DNA from: Tricholoma matsutake
Lineage: Eukaryota > Basidiomycota > Agaricomycetes > Agaricales > Tricholomataceae
Length of the DNA: 64,000 bases
Assembly: GCA_026075535.2 (NCBI GenBank)
Contig: AP026538.1
Span: 1,488,001-1,552,000, forward strand
Direction: 5' to 3'
Under the pieces are notes generated by a model. It ran no database searches and was not told where the DNA came from. It saw only the letters and a program-made list of their open reading frames with translations. Of this stretch, positions 22,081 through 31,732 are shown one piece after another; within the stretch, counting starts at the first letter, position 1; every line of letters begins with the position of its first letter. Both the position numbers and the translations under genes were made by a program.

Positions 22081-22464
22081 GTGTTTTGTCCACAGTCCCA
22101 ACATTTTTGTAGCACAAGGTATAAACAGTATAGTCACAGCTGCTCAAATGACATCAAAATACTCACATCAAAATGTATTTTGTCATATCTCTCTCATTTC
22201 TCAACCGTTTTCGATGGTCCAGGGAGTGAAATTGAAGCCATTATGTGTGGGAATCAGGGGGTATAGTGCACGTGACCTATAAACCGGTTGAAACCTGTTC
22301 GGATCGGTTTTCATTGGTTCAATGATATTTTTCAAAGCAAAAGACTGGCAACTGGACTGCGAAAGACTGGTCCTATAAATAGCCACCTGATGAACCGGAC
22401 TTCGGTTCAGTTCAGTCCGATTTCGGTCTTTTTCCGGTTCGTAGGACCGGACCTTTAAACACTA
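22081..22464. mobile_element. hAT-like MITE remnant in gypsy B
   Basis: The right end ACCGGACCTTTAAACACTA at 22464 and the interior (AAGACTGGCAACTGGACTG, TTTTCGATGGTCCAGGGA) match the right half of the element at 33736-34565. The expected left TAGTG end is absent and the flanks do not match, so insertion was followed by deletion, which removed the gag-protease junction. Confidence 0.65.
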
Positions 22465-24321
22465 GATGATCGGCATCTTCATCGAGCGCGCAAATATATC
22501 ATGCGCGATTTTCTTGTTCTGTACCGGTGCCTGTGTTGCATACGATGGTCCGTCTTTTTCCTTACCCTTTGATGCGCCAGTGAAGTTCCTTTCGTGTGGT
22601 GGCAAATAGGTGTTCTCCCTGACCGACGCATATGGGTGTACCAAGGTTTGCGTTGGGGGTATGGTGGTCGATGGCGAAGTGGTCGGTGTCGATGTTGGAG
22701 AGGTAGTTGAAGTCGAAGGGTTGACCATTGTCGATGAAGATGTTGAGGGTGGTGGGACTGTACCAGTAGACATTGACAATGCAGGGACGGGAGTTGTCAT
22801 AGCTGGAACCGAATTTCGAACCTCTTTGTTCGGACGCAAAAATGGTCGACCACTTCAAAGCACGAATATTTCATGCTCGAGAGCCACTATTCTATCTTCG
22901 GAGTCAGCTGTCAACGTCGAGTTATGATAAATGCCTTTTGTTTCCAATCCCAATATATAAATGGCATCAGACTCTGTTATCAAAGTGATTGCAGCCGAGG
23001 TTGAACTAGTCGAAGTTGAAGGTGCCGATGGTGCGATGCTGAATAAAAGTGTTGCTGCTGGGGTTGCGTCTGGGTTGCATTTCCACCATTCATCAATGCG
23101 TTCCTTGATAAACCTGCCAGGGATACTTCGAGGGGTGAATTGTCCGTTAGGAAGTATGATCTTTCCTTCCATGTTTCGCTTACACTTCCCTTCATTCAAG
23201 TACGACTGACAAACCATACAGTCAGGGATAAAATGTCTGGATAAACCACAAAATATGCAAAGGAGTGCGTCGATATGTGCCTGTCTGTCTGCCAAATTAG
23301 TGCGAGGATTTTTAGTACCTGTGATATGCATAGCGATGGTGCTAGCAAATCATTCGAACATCGTGTTTAGATCTTTGGTTTTGATCGTAATAGTTCCAGG
23401 TGACGAGGTGCCCATATTTCCGACGTTCGATGTCGAGTGCAATGAAGAGGTCGATTGGTGGATTACTGAGTTCGATGTGTTGGAGCCTGCTAGAACGAAT
23501 TTTGCCGTGTCGTGAATGTCGTTGAGTGGATACGGATCATCGGGATAATGGTCAGGGAATTTGAGTTTGAGTCGTCAAGCAATTCAAGTCCATAAGTTGG
23601 GTTGGAATCCTCGAACATAAGCTCTGCTTTGCTCGGCTTCCAAGATCCTATTCTTTGCTGGCAAAAAGTGAGTAATGTTGTAGAACGCGCGATAATACAT
23701 TCCTAGATCGCTCGCATCGAATATCCCAACGTGTAGCTGTTCTCCCACTAATTTGTCCATGTCCAATATGCTCCACTTGCGATCATCTTCCGAGCCGGGA
23801 TAGAGTTTGTGTACTGCTGTTCTAAATTCGTTGAATGATGTGCTGGGTTGATACTCTGGAAGCGATTCCCAGAGTTCTGATGAGTCAATATCGAGGTAGC
23901 GACAAGCATGTTTCTTCATGAGATTCGATTCAGTAACGCCACAGGTTGGGAATAATAGTTCAAGCTCTTCGAAGTATCGTCGAAGCTCTCGAGGCTGAGT
24001 TGGGTCGAATTTCGGAGCGGTTGAGTGCCCACGAGCTGGCATCGCAGTTTGGGTAGTCATGAATGCGATGACTCTAGGGGTAGGGGTTAAGACTTGTGTA
24101 ATAGATGGTAGAGGTGTTGAAGTTGTGGGAAGGATAAATGAAGAGGTCGATGATGATGATGAAGAAGTAGATGATGATGTGGAAGGCGATGATATAGGTG
24201 AAGGAAATAGTCTACGATGAGTAGATTCTGCCTTGGAAACTGGAATTAGAATATCTCCCGATTGTTTGAGAGATTCGAAGGCGTGGCGAGTATCGATCCG
24301 AAGGGTTCTCACTTGTGTCAT
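22462..24321 (-). pseudogene. Gypsy B gag
   Basis: Starts at the ATG at 24321, 72 bp inside the 5' LTR end. It has a Ser-rich low-complexity N-terminus, a capsid-like segment (PRELRRYFEELELLF, SSELWESLPEYQPSTSFNEF), and after two in-frame TGA stops near 23590 the zinc knuckle CIFCGLSRHFIPDC (CX2CX4HX4C) at about 23200-23245. A Pro/Ser/Thr-rich tail follows. Gag packages the RNA and forms the particle. The stops sit where arginine is expected. Confidence 0.8.
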
Positions 24322-24370
24322 CCTAAGGCGAGGAAGTCGAGGTTGGTCCGACGATAAAATGATTCAGACA

Positions 24371-24392
24371 CCCTTGCGGTGGGCTCCAAAAA
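24371..24392 (-). promoter_or_regulatory. Gypsy B primer-binding site
   Basis: TGGAGCCCACCGCAAGGG begins four bases after the 5' LTR end on the minus strand. Its complement ends in CCA, as a tRNA 3' end must. The tRNA species was not identified. Confidence 0.6.
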
Positions 24393-25578
24393 TGATGATG
24401 CTCAACCCGGGAAAACCACCAGAACTGCCGATGAGGCAATCAATGATGTTGTGATGAGTCAGAGGAGGGTTGCGAGACATTCCAAAAGTTCATGGTCAAA
24501 CCTCTGATAAGATTACTAGTTAACAGTAGTTGTGAAGGTAGTGTTATGCGAGACGAAGGCATTTGTCATGGTCTGATTGAGTATCGATCGATATCGAGGG
24601 CGATCAACAAGATCAACGGCAAACGAGTTTTATCATCGATGGTCGAGATGTGACTTATGGGGACCTTTCGATAGGTCGATGGTATACGAAGGGTGCGGCA
24701 AACTGCTATGAAGTGTTGGAAGGGTTGCTAGGATGAATGATGAGAGGATTGAGGGAGGATTGAGGATGTGACGATTGCAGAGGTTTCTCGTCGATCGAGA
24801 AAACCTGCAGAGACTTAGATTGTTTTTAGAAAGCTGAACAGATGCTTAGAACTGTATATGAGACAATATATGAAGACAATTTCTTGTCATTTCAAAGTAG
24901 ATACTACAGAGTTTTATATGTTTTAAAGAAACTTCCTAAAATGGAATGAGAAACATGTGTAGAACATGAGGCAAAAGATATGAGTTAAGGCACAAGGCCA
25001 TAAAGGAGACTGGAATCTGAACAAGAAAGATATATATATCATATGATGAAAGAGTAATAAAAGGAAGGAACTAAAAGAGACTGTCCTTTGTGTATAACCT
25101 GCCCTAAGTCTCGCAATAATGCGTCCAGCAGGTTCTGTGCGCGATAGGGACTTGGAACGAGGCTGACCTATGATCAGCAGGTTTGAGCATGAGTTGGAAT
25201 ACGTCCTAGTGCATGGTCTTCCACCCTTTAGATAACGAAGGCAGCACCCGATGTCGCTCGTAGTTTCTCAATATCGATTGATGACACTCGACAATGCTCG
25301 ACGATGCTCGATCACGGTTGCGGCTTGTTCGAAGTTGGTTGGGGATGTTCGATGGTCATGTAGGGAAATCTTAGTGACTTTCAGGGTAGTTCTAAGGTTG
25401 TGCGATGTGGGCTTTTCATACGATCAATGTCGCTGGTGATGTTTCAATGCGGTCGATATGATATCGCAATCGATAGAGTGGGTCGCGCTGCATCTGGGAC
25501 ATCGTAGGAGTTAGCCGATGTGATTAGAATGATGCTAAGGTGTTGAATCGGTCCTTGAGCCAAGAAGATGACCTATCA
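24393..25578 (-). repeat. Gypsy B 5' LTR (LTR-A)
   Basis: Same length (1186 bp) as the 3' LTR. Element-sense transcription would start within it and run to lower coordinates. The terminal TGATAGGTCATC at 25578 abuts the LINE target. Confidence 0.9.
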
Positions 25579-27940
25579 CTGTCCTATTGCCCTCCTATGC
25601 ACGATGGCCAAGGTTCTCACATTGATAGTCTCCGAGGGGTTAATCATGGTAACAGAGAGATACCAATTATTACCAGAAATGCACTTTGGAGGGAGGCCTT
25701 GTAGAAGCACAATGGACGTGATACACCTCTTGGTTCACAGGGTAAAAGATGCCTGGAGGAAAAAGAAGGTGGTCTCAATATTATTCCTTGACATTGAAGA
25801 GGCATTCCCAAATGCAGTAACGGACCGTCTATTGCACAATCTGAGGAAGCGAAGGGTGCCTAGCTCAGTGGTAATGTTCATAGAATGACTACTGGAAGGA
25901 AGGAGCACTCGACTAAAATTTGATGACTACACGTCAGATGCAATACCCATTGACAACGGAGTGGGACAGGGAGATCCAATATCGCTACCACTTTTCAATT
26001 TTTACAATGCAGATCTATTAGAACTGAACAGCACTTTACAGGCTCTTGGCTACATGGATGATGCTATGGTAATGGCAACAGGCAAAGACTACAAGGAGAC
26101 CACCAAAGCTCTACAAGAGTACATGGAAGGAGAGGGTGGAGGTTTCAGCTGGTCCAGCAAACACAACTCAAAATTGGAAATCTCCAAACTAGCAGTGATG
26201 CATCTGGGTCACAAGAAAGCAAAGACGCCAGACAGTAATCTTTGGCAAATGCACAGACCAACATTGACGCTACAAGGTAAGGAGGTAAAGGCCATTGACA
26301 GTTACAAATATTTAGGTATGACAAACTGATGTGGAGAAAGCACGAGGAAAGAGTCATCGATAATGCGACAAAATGGGTAATGCAATGCCGAAGACTCGTG
26401 AAAACGGACACAGGCATTTCCCCAAAACTCATGCGACAGTTGTACTTAGCGGTAGCAATACCCAAAATGACTTACGGGGCCGAAATATGGTACAACCCAC
26501 CAAAAAGAAATCCAGGTGCTAAATGACAGACCGGGTTGGCGAGAGTAACAAGGCAGCTAGCTAAGATCCAGAGAATGGCCACTTTAGCTATTAATGGAGC
26601 GCTTTGCACTACACCAACGGACATACTGGATAAACATGCAGGTATACCCCCCATTGAGCTAAATATGCTGAAGGCATGTTACAGATCACTGATGCGCGTG
26701 TGCACCCTTCCAGAGACACACCCCCTACATAATCTAATATGCGAGTATCGTACGATTCATGCCAGATGCCACTGCATGCCACTTCATAATCTACTAGGAC
26801 ATTTTAAAGAAATGAACCCGGACAAAATTGAGATCATAGCACCCAATACAGAATCCTCAGCCTCAGAAATACAAGATCATAGCACCCAATACGGAATCCT
26901 CAGCCTCAGAAATACGAGTGTTCACCATGGAGGTTGCACAGGACCAAATCACATCCATTCAAGCTGAAGCAGACAGCACACCAGAGATCAAGATCTTTAC
27001 AGACAGCTCGGGAGTAGACGGAAACATAGGGGCAGCAGTGGTAATGTATAGAAAAGGGAGGACTACTCCAACAAAAGTGCTAAGGTACCAATTGGGAAGC
27101 TCGAAGGAATACACATCCTTTGAAGCCGAAGCAACGGGAGCGATACTGGGGGCATGGCTCATCAGATCAGAACACGTAGCAGGCCATTTACTGATAACAC
27201 TACTGACTGATAGCCAAGCTTTCATCAGGAGATTAATTACATGCAAAGCAAACACCACACAATACCTCATAGAAGAATTCATCAAGATAGCCGAAAACAT
27301 CAACTCAACAAATCTGGAGCCAGGCACAAGACGATTTCACCTGGCTTGGATCTCAGGACACAGCAGAGTACGAGGAAATGAAAGGGTAGATGAGGAGGCA
27401 AAGAAGGCAGCTAGAGGAGACGTCAGCATGCAACACAGGCTCCCACCAATCCTGTGAGAAAGTCTACCAAGAATCATGGCAGCGATGAAACAAGACTTCA
27501 AACACAAAGTCCGAGACAGGTGGGATGAGATGTGGAGAGACTCGCCTAGACAACTGAAGTTAAGTTGACTGGATCCCAAATTCTTGTACAGTAAATACGC
27601 TGAAATTCAGTCAAAGCTCAAAAGGCAGCAGGTAAGCCTCCTGACACAGATTTGCACAAGACATATACCATTGAATTTCTACCTATACCGGATCAAGACG
27701 GAATTGAGCAATTGTACAGCCTGCCAGGGAGACGGACTGTCAGCAAAAGAAACCATCACACATTTTCTTTTCAAATGCAAGGCCTACAACAAAGCCAGAC
27801 ATGAACTAGACCGACAGATGAGATGAAACTCAAGGGACCTATCCATGCTAATGAGCTCAGAAAAAGGGATAATAGCACTCCTAAATTATGTGGCAAGAAC
27901 AGGATGATTGACAGTCTCAAAAGGTGACCGCTCAATTTCT
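25579..27940 (+). pseudogene. LINE reverse transcriptase, RNase H and zinc knuckle
   Basis: Continues the reverse transcriptase after the gypsy B insertion: FGGRPCRSTMDVIHLLVHR, SILFLDIEEAFPNAV, GVGQGDPIS, the catalytic YMDD at 26051-26062, and SYKYLGM. A thumb-like connection leads to RNase H at 26970-27400 (IKIFTDSSGVDGNIGAAVV, EAEATGAILGAW, LLTDSQAF, AWISGHSRVRGNERVD, containing the four acidic/histidine positions). Near 27715-27780 CTACQGDGL..HFLFKC gives a CCHC finger. Stops at 25888, 26330, 26524, 27457 and 27568 break the frame, most of them TGA. A 34-bp direct duplication (ATCATAGCACCCAATACRGA) occurs at about 26835-26905. Confidence 0.88.
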
Positions 27941-28398
27941 TAAGGAGCACATGCTAGTGCGAAATATTTACAGGGAGGAAATCAAATCATGCATACTTTG
28001 ACGATGCTACATGTCTACCATACCAAACTCATACTACACCGCCTGCAACACAGAGGACTACAGGAAGAACAAATGGTAGCATACACTCGAAGAAACAAAG
28101 CACAAGCGACACGCATACTACTTTCATCCCCACTGTGCCTGCCTGGCCGGGCACTTATCAGACATATACTCAACTCAAATAGCAAATGAATACGCATGCA
28201 AAGGAAAAAGAGGTCGACGGAGGGCTTGCAGTCCCAAACAGATCTAGTGATTTGGACCTCAGGGGGAGCGAATGCCAAGGGCATGCCGTCTGAGGGGCAG
28301 GGACTGGAGCAAGGGCAGGCAAAGGGGCCTTTCATGTAGATACTCTTAGTATGTAAGGACCGTTATAGGGTGTACCCTGAGAGGTCAGAAAAATAACA

Positions 28399-28420
28399 AA
28401 AAAAAAAAAAAAAAAAAAAA
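28399..28420 (+). other. Poly(A) tail of the LINE
   Basis: An uninterrupted run of about 23 adenines ends the LINE directly before the second copy of AGGGTTCTAG. This marks target-primed reverse transcription of a polyadenylated RNA. Confidence 0.85.
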
Positions 28421-28431
28421 TAGGGTTCTAG

Positions 28432-29062
28432 TGTTCTTTTTTAGGTGACACCGGCCACCACCACCCCCTCCCTCACTTCAAATGCAAGCAGGGGGCTCTA
28501 GTTTTTTCTCTAGGCAACAATGGCCACCACCTACCCCCTCCCTCACTCCAAACATGAGTGGAGGGTTCTAGTGTTCTTTTCTAGGTGACACTGGCCACCA
28601 CCACCCCCTCCCTCACTTCAAACATGAGCAGGGGGCTCTAGTTTTTTTTCTAGGCAACAATGGCCACCACCTACCCCCTCCCTTGCTCTAAATGCAAGTG
28701 GAGGGTTCTAGTGTTCTTTTCTAGGTGACACCGGTCACCACCACCCCCTCCCTCACTTCAAATGTGAGCGGGGGGCTCTAGTTTGTTCTCTAGCAACAAT
28801 GGCCACCACCTACCCCCTCCCTTGCTCCAAATGAGTGGAGGGTTCTAGTGTTCTTTTCTAGGTGACACTGGCCACCCCCACCTCCTCTCTCGCTTCAAAC
28901 ACAAGTCGAGGGGTTCTGCTTACATTCTAGGCAACTACAGCCACCTGCCCCCCTCACTCATTTCAAATGCGAGTTGAGGGGGCTCTGCTTATGTTCTATG
29001 TGACTACAGCCACCACACACCCCCTCCCTCACTGCAAATGTGAGCAGGGGAAGGGTTTGTAG
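28432..29062. repeat. Array of GC hairpin units in hAT-C
   Basis: About nine units of 60-80 bp share GGCCACCACCACCCCCTCCC, TCACTTCAAATGYGAGYRGG and a GTTCTAGTKTTCTTTTCTAG linker. CCCTCCCTC and GAGYGGAGGG pair as a hairpin. The same units lie at 14065-14110 and 14750-14937 before the LINE insertion. Confidence 0.8.
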
Positions 29063-29238
29063 TTTAATTATGTATATTTATAATAAAACTGTAAAAAACC
29101 ATAAGAAAACTCTGAGACCCTAGTAAACCCACCCAAACCTATAGTAACACCACACCCATTACCATATGGGTATGGTGTTCACAGGTATGGGTAGGGGTTG
29201 AAGAAAATATATATAAGGGTAACCCCTGTCATGCCCTA

Positions 29239-29629
29239 CTTCTTGCTATAGTCAAATCTCTGAAGAAATGGAGATCTTACCTTCTTAACACCCACTTTGA
29301 AGTCTACACTGATCACAGAACTCTTGAATATTTCTAATCACAAAAAGAGATGTCTAGGAGACAAATGCGATGGTCGATGTATCTTTCTGACTTTGATTAT
29401 GACATCACCTATATTTGAGAAGAAGACAATACAGCTGCTGATGCCTGGTCTAGAATGCCTGATTCACCTCCTCATGCCACATTGGCAGCATGTGCAATGG
29501 CTTATACCAGATTCCCTGCCCCCTCCCATACTGCTGGAATTCTAGACATATCAACTGATGAATCCCTTCTCCATGCAATCATCAATGGCTATAAGACTGA
29601 TGATTTTGGCAAACAATTGACATTGCCTC
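29239..29629 (+). pseudogene. Gypsy A RNase H
   Basis: Resumes in frame after hAT-C: LLAIVKSLKKWRSYLL, FEVYTDHRTLEYF, RRQMRWSMYLSDFDYDITYI and EEDNTAADAWSRM, the usual end of gypsy RNase H and the connection to integrase. Stops at 29337 (TAA) and 29417 (TGA) replace Gln/Arg-type codons. It is cut at 29629 by X2. Confidence 0.88.
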
Positions 29630-29933
29630 AGTACTTTACAGTCCCCCACCTGTCCTAGTGGACTCCAACCGGACTGACCGGAGTCCACTGGAGTCCGAGT
29701 GGAGTCCAATTGAACTACACTAAGTCATGTAGAGTTCAATCCCCTATTGGAGTCCAACTGGAGTCCGAGTGGAGTCCAAGTGGAGTCCAACTGGAGTCCA
29801 ACTGGAGTCCAAGTGGAGTCCAAGTGGAGTCCAAGTGGAGTCCAACTGCAACCAAATGATAAGTCAATTGGATATGAGCTCAAAGGACTTCGGACTTGGT
29901 GAATTTCATAAAGTACCCACAAAATAAATTTGT

Positions 29934-30020
29934 GTACTGCAGGAATTGAACTCAAGACCTCACCATAAGGAATCACATGACAAACCAAACAAGTGTGCTC
30001 AACCACTTGAGCCACAGGAG
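29934..30020 (-). repeat. tRNA-like module, X2 left end
   Basis: On the minus strand TGTGGCTCAAGTGGTTGAGC (A box) and TTGAGTTCAATTCC (B box) are about 50 bp apart. It faces the left terminal repeat. Same type as 10494 and 56086. Confidence 0.6.
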
Positions 30021-30112
30021 ATTTATTGGGGATCAATATAAGGTTTATTTATGACTCAACTTTTCATATTCTTCGAGGAGGCATTTTTCAAACAATTAAG
30101 ATCAAAAATTTT

Positions 30113-30325
30113 TAATTAACTACATCCCTTGGGTAGGACACGAGGGAGTGGGTATAATATAATAATAAACAAAAAAAACCCCCTCTCGCAAGATGCGAGA
30201 GGGGGGGGATTATTACTATGTACATAAAAAACTAAACCCCTCGCATTCGGTGCGAGGGGGGGGGGCAGAGATAAATTAAAAATAATAAAGACCCCTCCCC
30301 ATGCAAAATGCGGGGGAGGGGGGGT
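30113..30325. repeat. Three GC hairpins of X2
   Basis: CCCTCTCGCA-AGA-TGCGAGAGGG at 30181-30203, CCCCTCGCA..TGCGAGGGG near 30236-30257, and CCCCTCCCC..GGGGAGGGG near 30292-30318. Each has a perfect or near-perfect stem; X3 has five of the same kind at 56229-56490. Confidence 0.8.
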
Positions 30326-30712
30326 TGGGGGATGCGGTCTGGGGTGGGTGTCGTCGCCCACCCCTCCTCGCACATGTCCGTCGCCGTAGCAGGCCGCACC
30401 CGTCATCCACCCTATGAGCAGTTGCTCGTAGGCGTGGGGATGGGTGCCGTGGTCGTCTTATCCCTGGTGTGCCCGCCATCCACCCGACGAGCAGCTGCTC
30501 ATCGGCATGGGCTCTCACCACCCATCCACCCTGCGAGCCTCTGCTCGCAGACATGTTGTCGGCTTTGGGGGGTGCTGGTAGGCATCGTCATCGTCATCGT
30601 CGTTGTCGACTGCACACACTCACGATCCACCCTACAAGCAGGGGCTCGCAGGCGTGGGGTGGGTGTGTTGGCTCGTTTGCGGGTGGTGGTGTCGTTACTA
30701 GTAGATTATAAC

Positions 30713-31113
30713 CTAGAAAACTAAAAAAACGAGTTAGTTCATAAAAACAAAAACCAAGTGAAAAAAACTTACATAGGGCCCAAACGACGCGATCGGCGTC
30801 GTTTGGGCCCGTGTTGGCTCGTTTGCGAGTGGTGGTGTTGTTACTAGTAGATTATAACCTAGAAAACTAAAAAAACGAGTTAGTTAGTTTATAAAAACAA
30901 AAACCAAGCGAAAAAAACTTACATAAGGCCCAAACGACGCAGATCGCGTCGTTTGGGCCCGTGTTGGCTCGTTTGCGAGTGGTGGTGTCGTTGCCAGTAG
31001 ATTATAACCTAGAAAGCTAAAAAAAACAGGTTGGTTAGTTTATAAAAACAAAAAGCAAACGAAAAAAAAACTTACCTAGGGCCCAAACGACGCGATCTGC
31101 ATCGTTTGGGCCT
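30713..31113 (-). repeat. Triple palindrome-plus-intron module in X2
   Basis: Three tandem copies of about 150 bp. On the minus strand each has a palindrome of the form GGGCCCAAACGACG..CGTCGTTTGGGCC, then an intron-like segment starting GTAAGT and ending TTCTAG with CTAACTAACTC near its 3' side: 30713-30772, 30859-30922 and 31009-31075. Lengths of 60-67 bp fit basidiomycete introns. The frame across the palindrome reads GPNDADRVVWAL in all three. Whether this is a coding exon or a spliced non-coding RNA cannot be decided from sequence. Confidence 0.6.
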
Positions 31114-31351
31114 GCATTCCATCCATTCGGCTCATTTGCGGGTGGTGGTGATGGCGGATTGGGTGTGGGAGCAGTGGCAGTGGGTGTCCACACAGTGGTG
31201 GTGGTGGTAGAGAGAGGAGGGAGGGAGGCGGCATCGACGGTGGTGGTGGTGGTGGTGAGTGAGTGATGAGCTGGCACATTTGATGACACGGCTATATGCT
31301 TTGTCATACACAGCCGCACACAGTACCTAGCACAAGTAGATGATACCTTAA

Positions 31352-31435
31352 ACAAGGTACTGTGGTGTAACGGTTATATTGTGTGTTATGATTACATAAG
31401 CAACTGACAGGGATCTGGGTTTGATTCCTTTCCTT
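31352..31435 (+). repeat. tRNA-like module, X2 right end
   Basis: TGTGGTGTAACGGTTA fits an A box and CTGGGTTTGATTCC a B box. It differs from the right-end module of X1 and X3, so the position is conserved but the tRNA ancestor is not. It faces the right terminal repeat. Confidence 0.6.
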
Positions 31436-31732
31436 ACACACTTTTTGAGTGGAATCCAACTGGACTCCCAGTAGACTCCAACCAGACTCCAACCGGACTC
31501 CAACTGGACTCCACTGGACTCCACTGGACCAGTCTGAGTGGAATCCGGTGTTTGAGTGGATTCCACTCGGAGTCCAGTTGGACTGGACTGTGACTGGCAA
31601 CTTTGCAGCAGTTGGCTGGTGACAGTCCCAGTGGACTCCAGTCAGACTCCAGTTGGACTCCGGTCAGTCCAGTCGGACTCCAGTCAGAGTCCAACGGGAA
31701 AGGTGGGGGAGTGTAAAGACCTCCATTGCCTT

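Larger units (their letters stand above)
15240..25578 (-). mobile_element. Gypsy B: complete LTR retrotransposon, 10.3 kb
   Basis: Two directly repeated LTRs of 1186 bp each (15240-16425 and 24393-25578) enclose gag, protease, reverse transcriptase, RNase H and integrase, all on the minus strand, plus an oppositely oriented spliced gene. A primer-binding site follows the 5' LTR after four bases, at 24371-24388 (TGGAGCCCACCGCAAGGG on the minus strand), and a polypurine tract (AAGGGGGAGGA) precedes the 3' LTR at 16426-16436. Target duplication is CCAT against CTGT, both one CpG transition from CCGT. Several stops make it non-autonomous now. It lies inside the LINE. Confidence 0.9.
14938..28421 (+). 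mobile_element. LINE-1 here: 5'-truncated non-LTR element, split by gypsy B
   Basis: The coding parts at 14938-15239 and 25579-27940, plus a 3' tail ending in about 23 adenines at 28399-28420, form one 5'-truncated non-LTR retrotransposon of about 3.1 kb. The target duplication AGGGTTCTAG is perfect (14928-14937 and 28422-28431) and lies in the hairpin-unit array of hAT-C. Reverse transcriptase followed by RNase H and a CCHC knuckle is the arrangement of the Tad1-like group. Endonuclease is absent because of the truncation. Confidence 0.85.
13822..29238. mobile_element. hAT-C: hAT-like element hosting a nest
   Basis: Left end TAAGGCATGACATGGGTA; right end, reverse complemented, TAGGGCATGACAGGGGTTACCC. 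The flanking octamer CTTCTTGC is perfect on both sides (13814-13821 and 29239-29246), and removing the element restores the gypsy A RNase H frame. Without nested insertions it would be about 1.3 kb, made of GGGTATGGGTA words, a CAA microsatellite, and arrays of CCCTCCCTC..GAGGG units. No transposase, so non-autonomous. A related copy is at 35879-36735. Confidence 0.85.
29630..31723. mobile_element. X2: complete composite TIR element
   Basis: Left end AGTACTTTACAGTCCCCCAC; right end, reverse complemented, GAGGTCTTTACACTCCCCCA. Flanks are CATTGCCTC (29621-29629) and CATTGCCTT (31724-31732), a 9-bp duplication with one transition. Inside, from left: GGAGTCCAACT repeats, a minus-strand tRNA-like module, three GC hairpins, GC-rich tracts, three tandem palindrome-plus-intron modules, a (GGT)n tract, a plus-strand tRNA-like module, and GGAGTCC repeats. 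2094 bp, no transposase. Nine-base duplications suggest Mutator-like mobilisation, which is inference. Confidence 0.75.

Noticed and set aside
30276..30724. Long ORFs through GC-rich X2 sequence
   Set aside because: Both strands and several frames are open because of G/C-rich repeats; Pro/Gly/His-rich products look like repeat translation.
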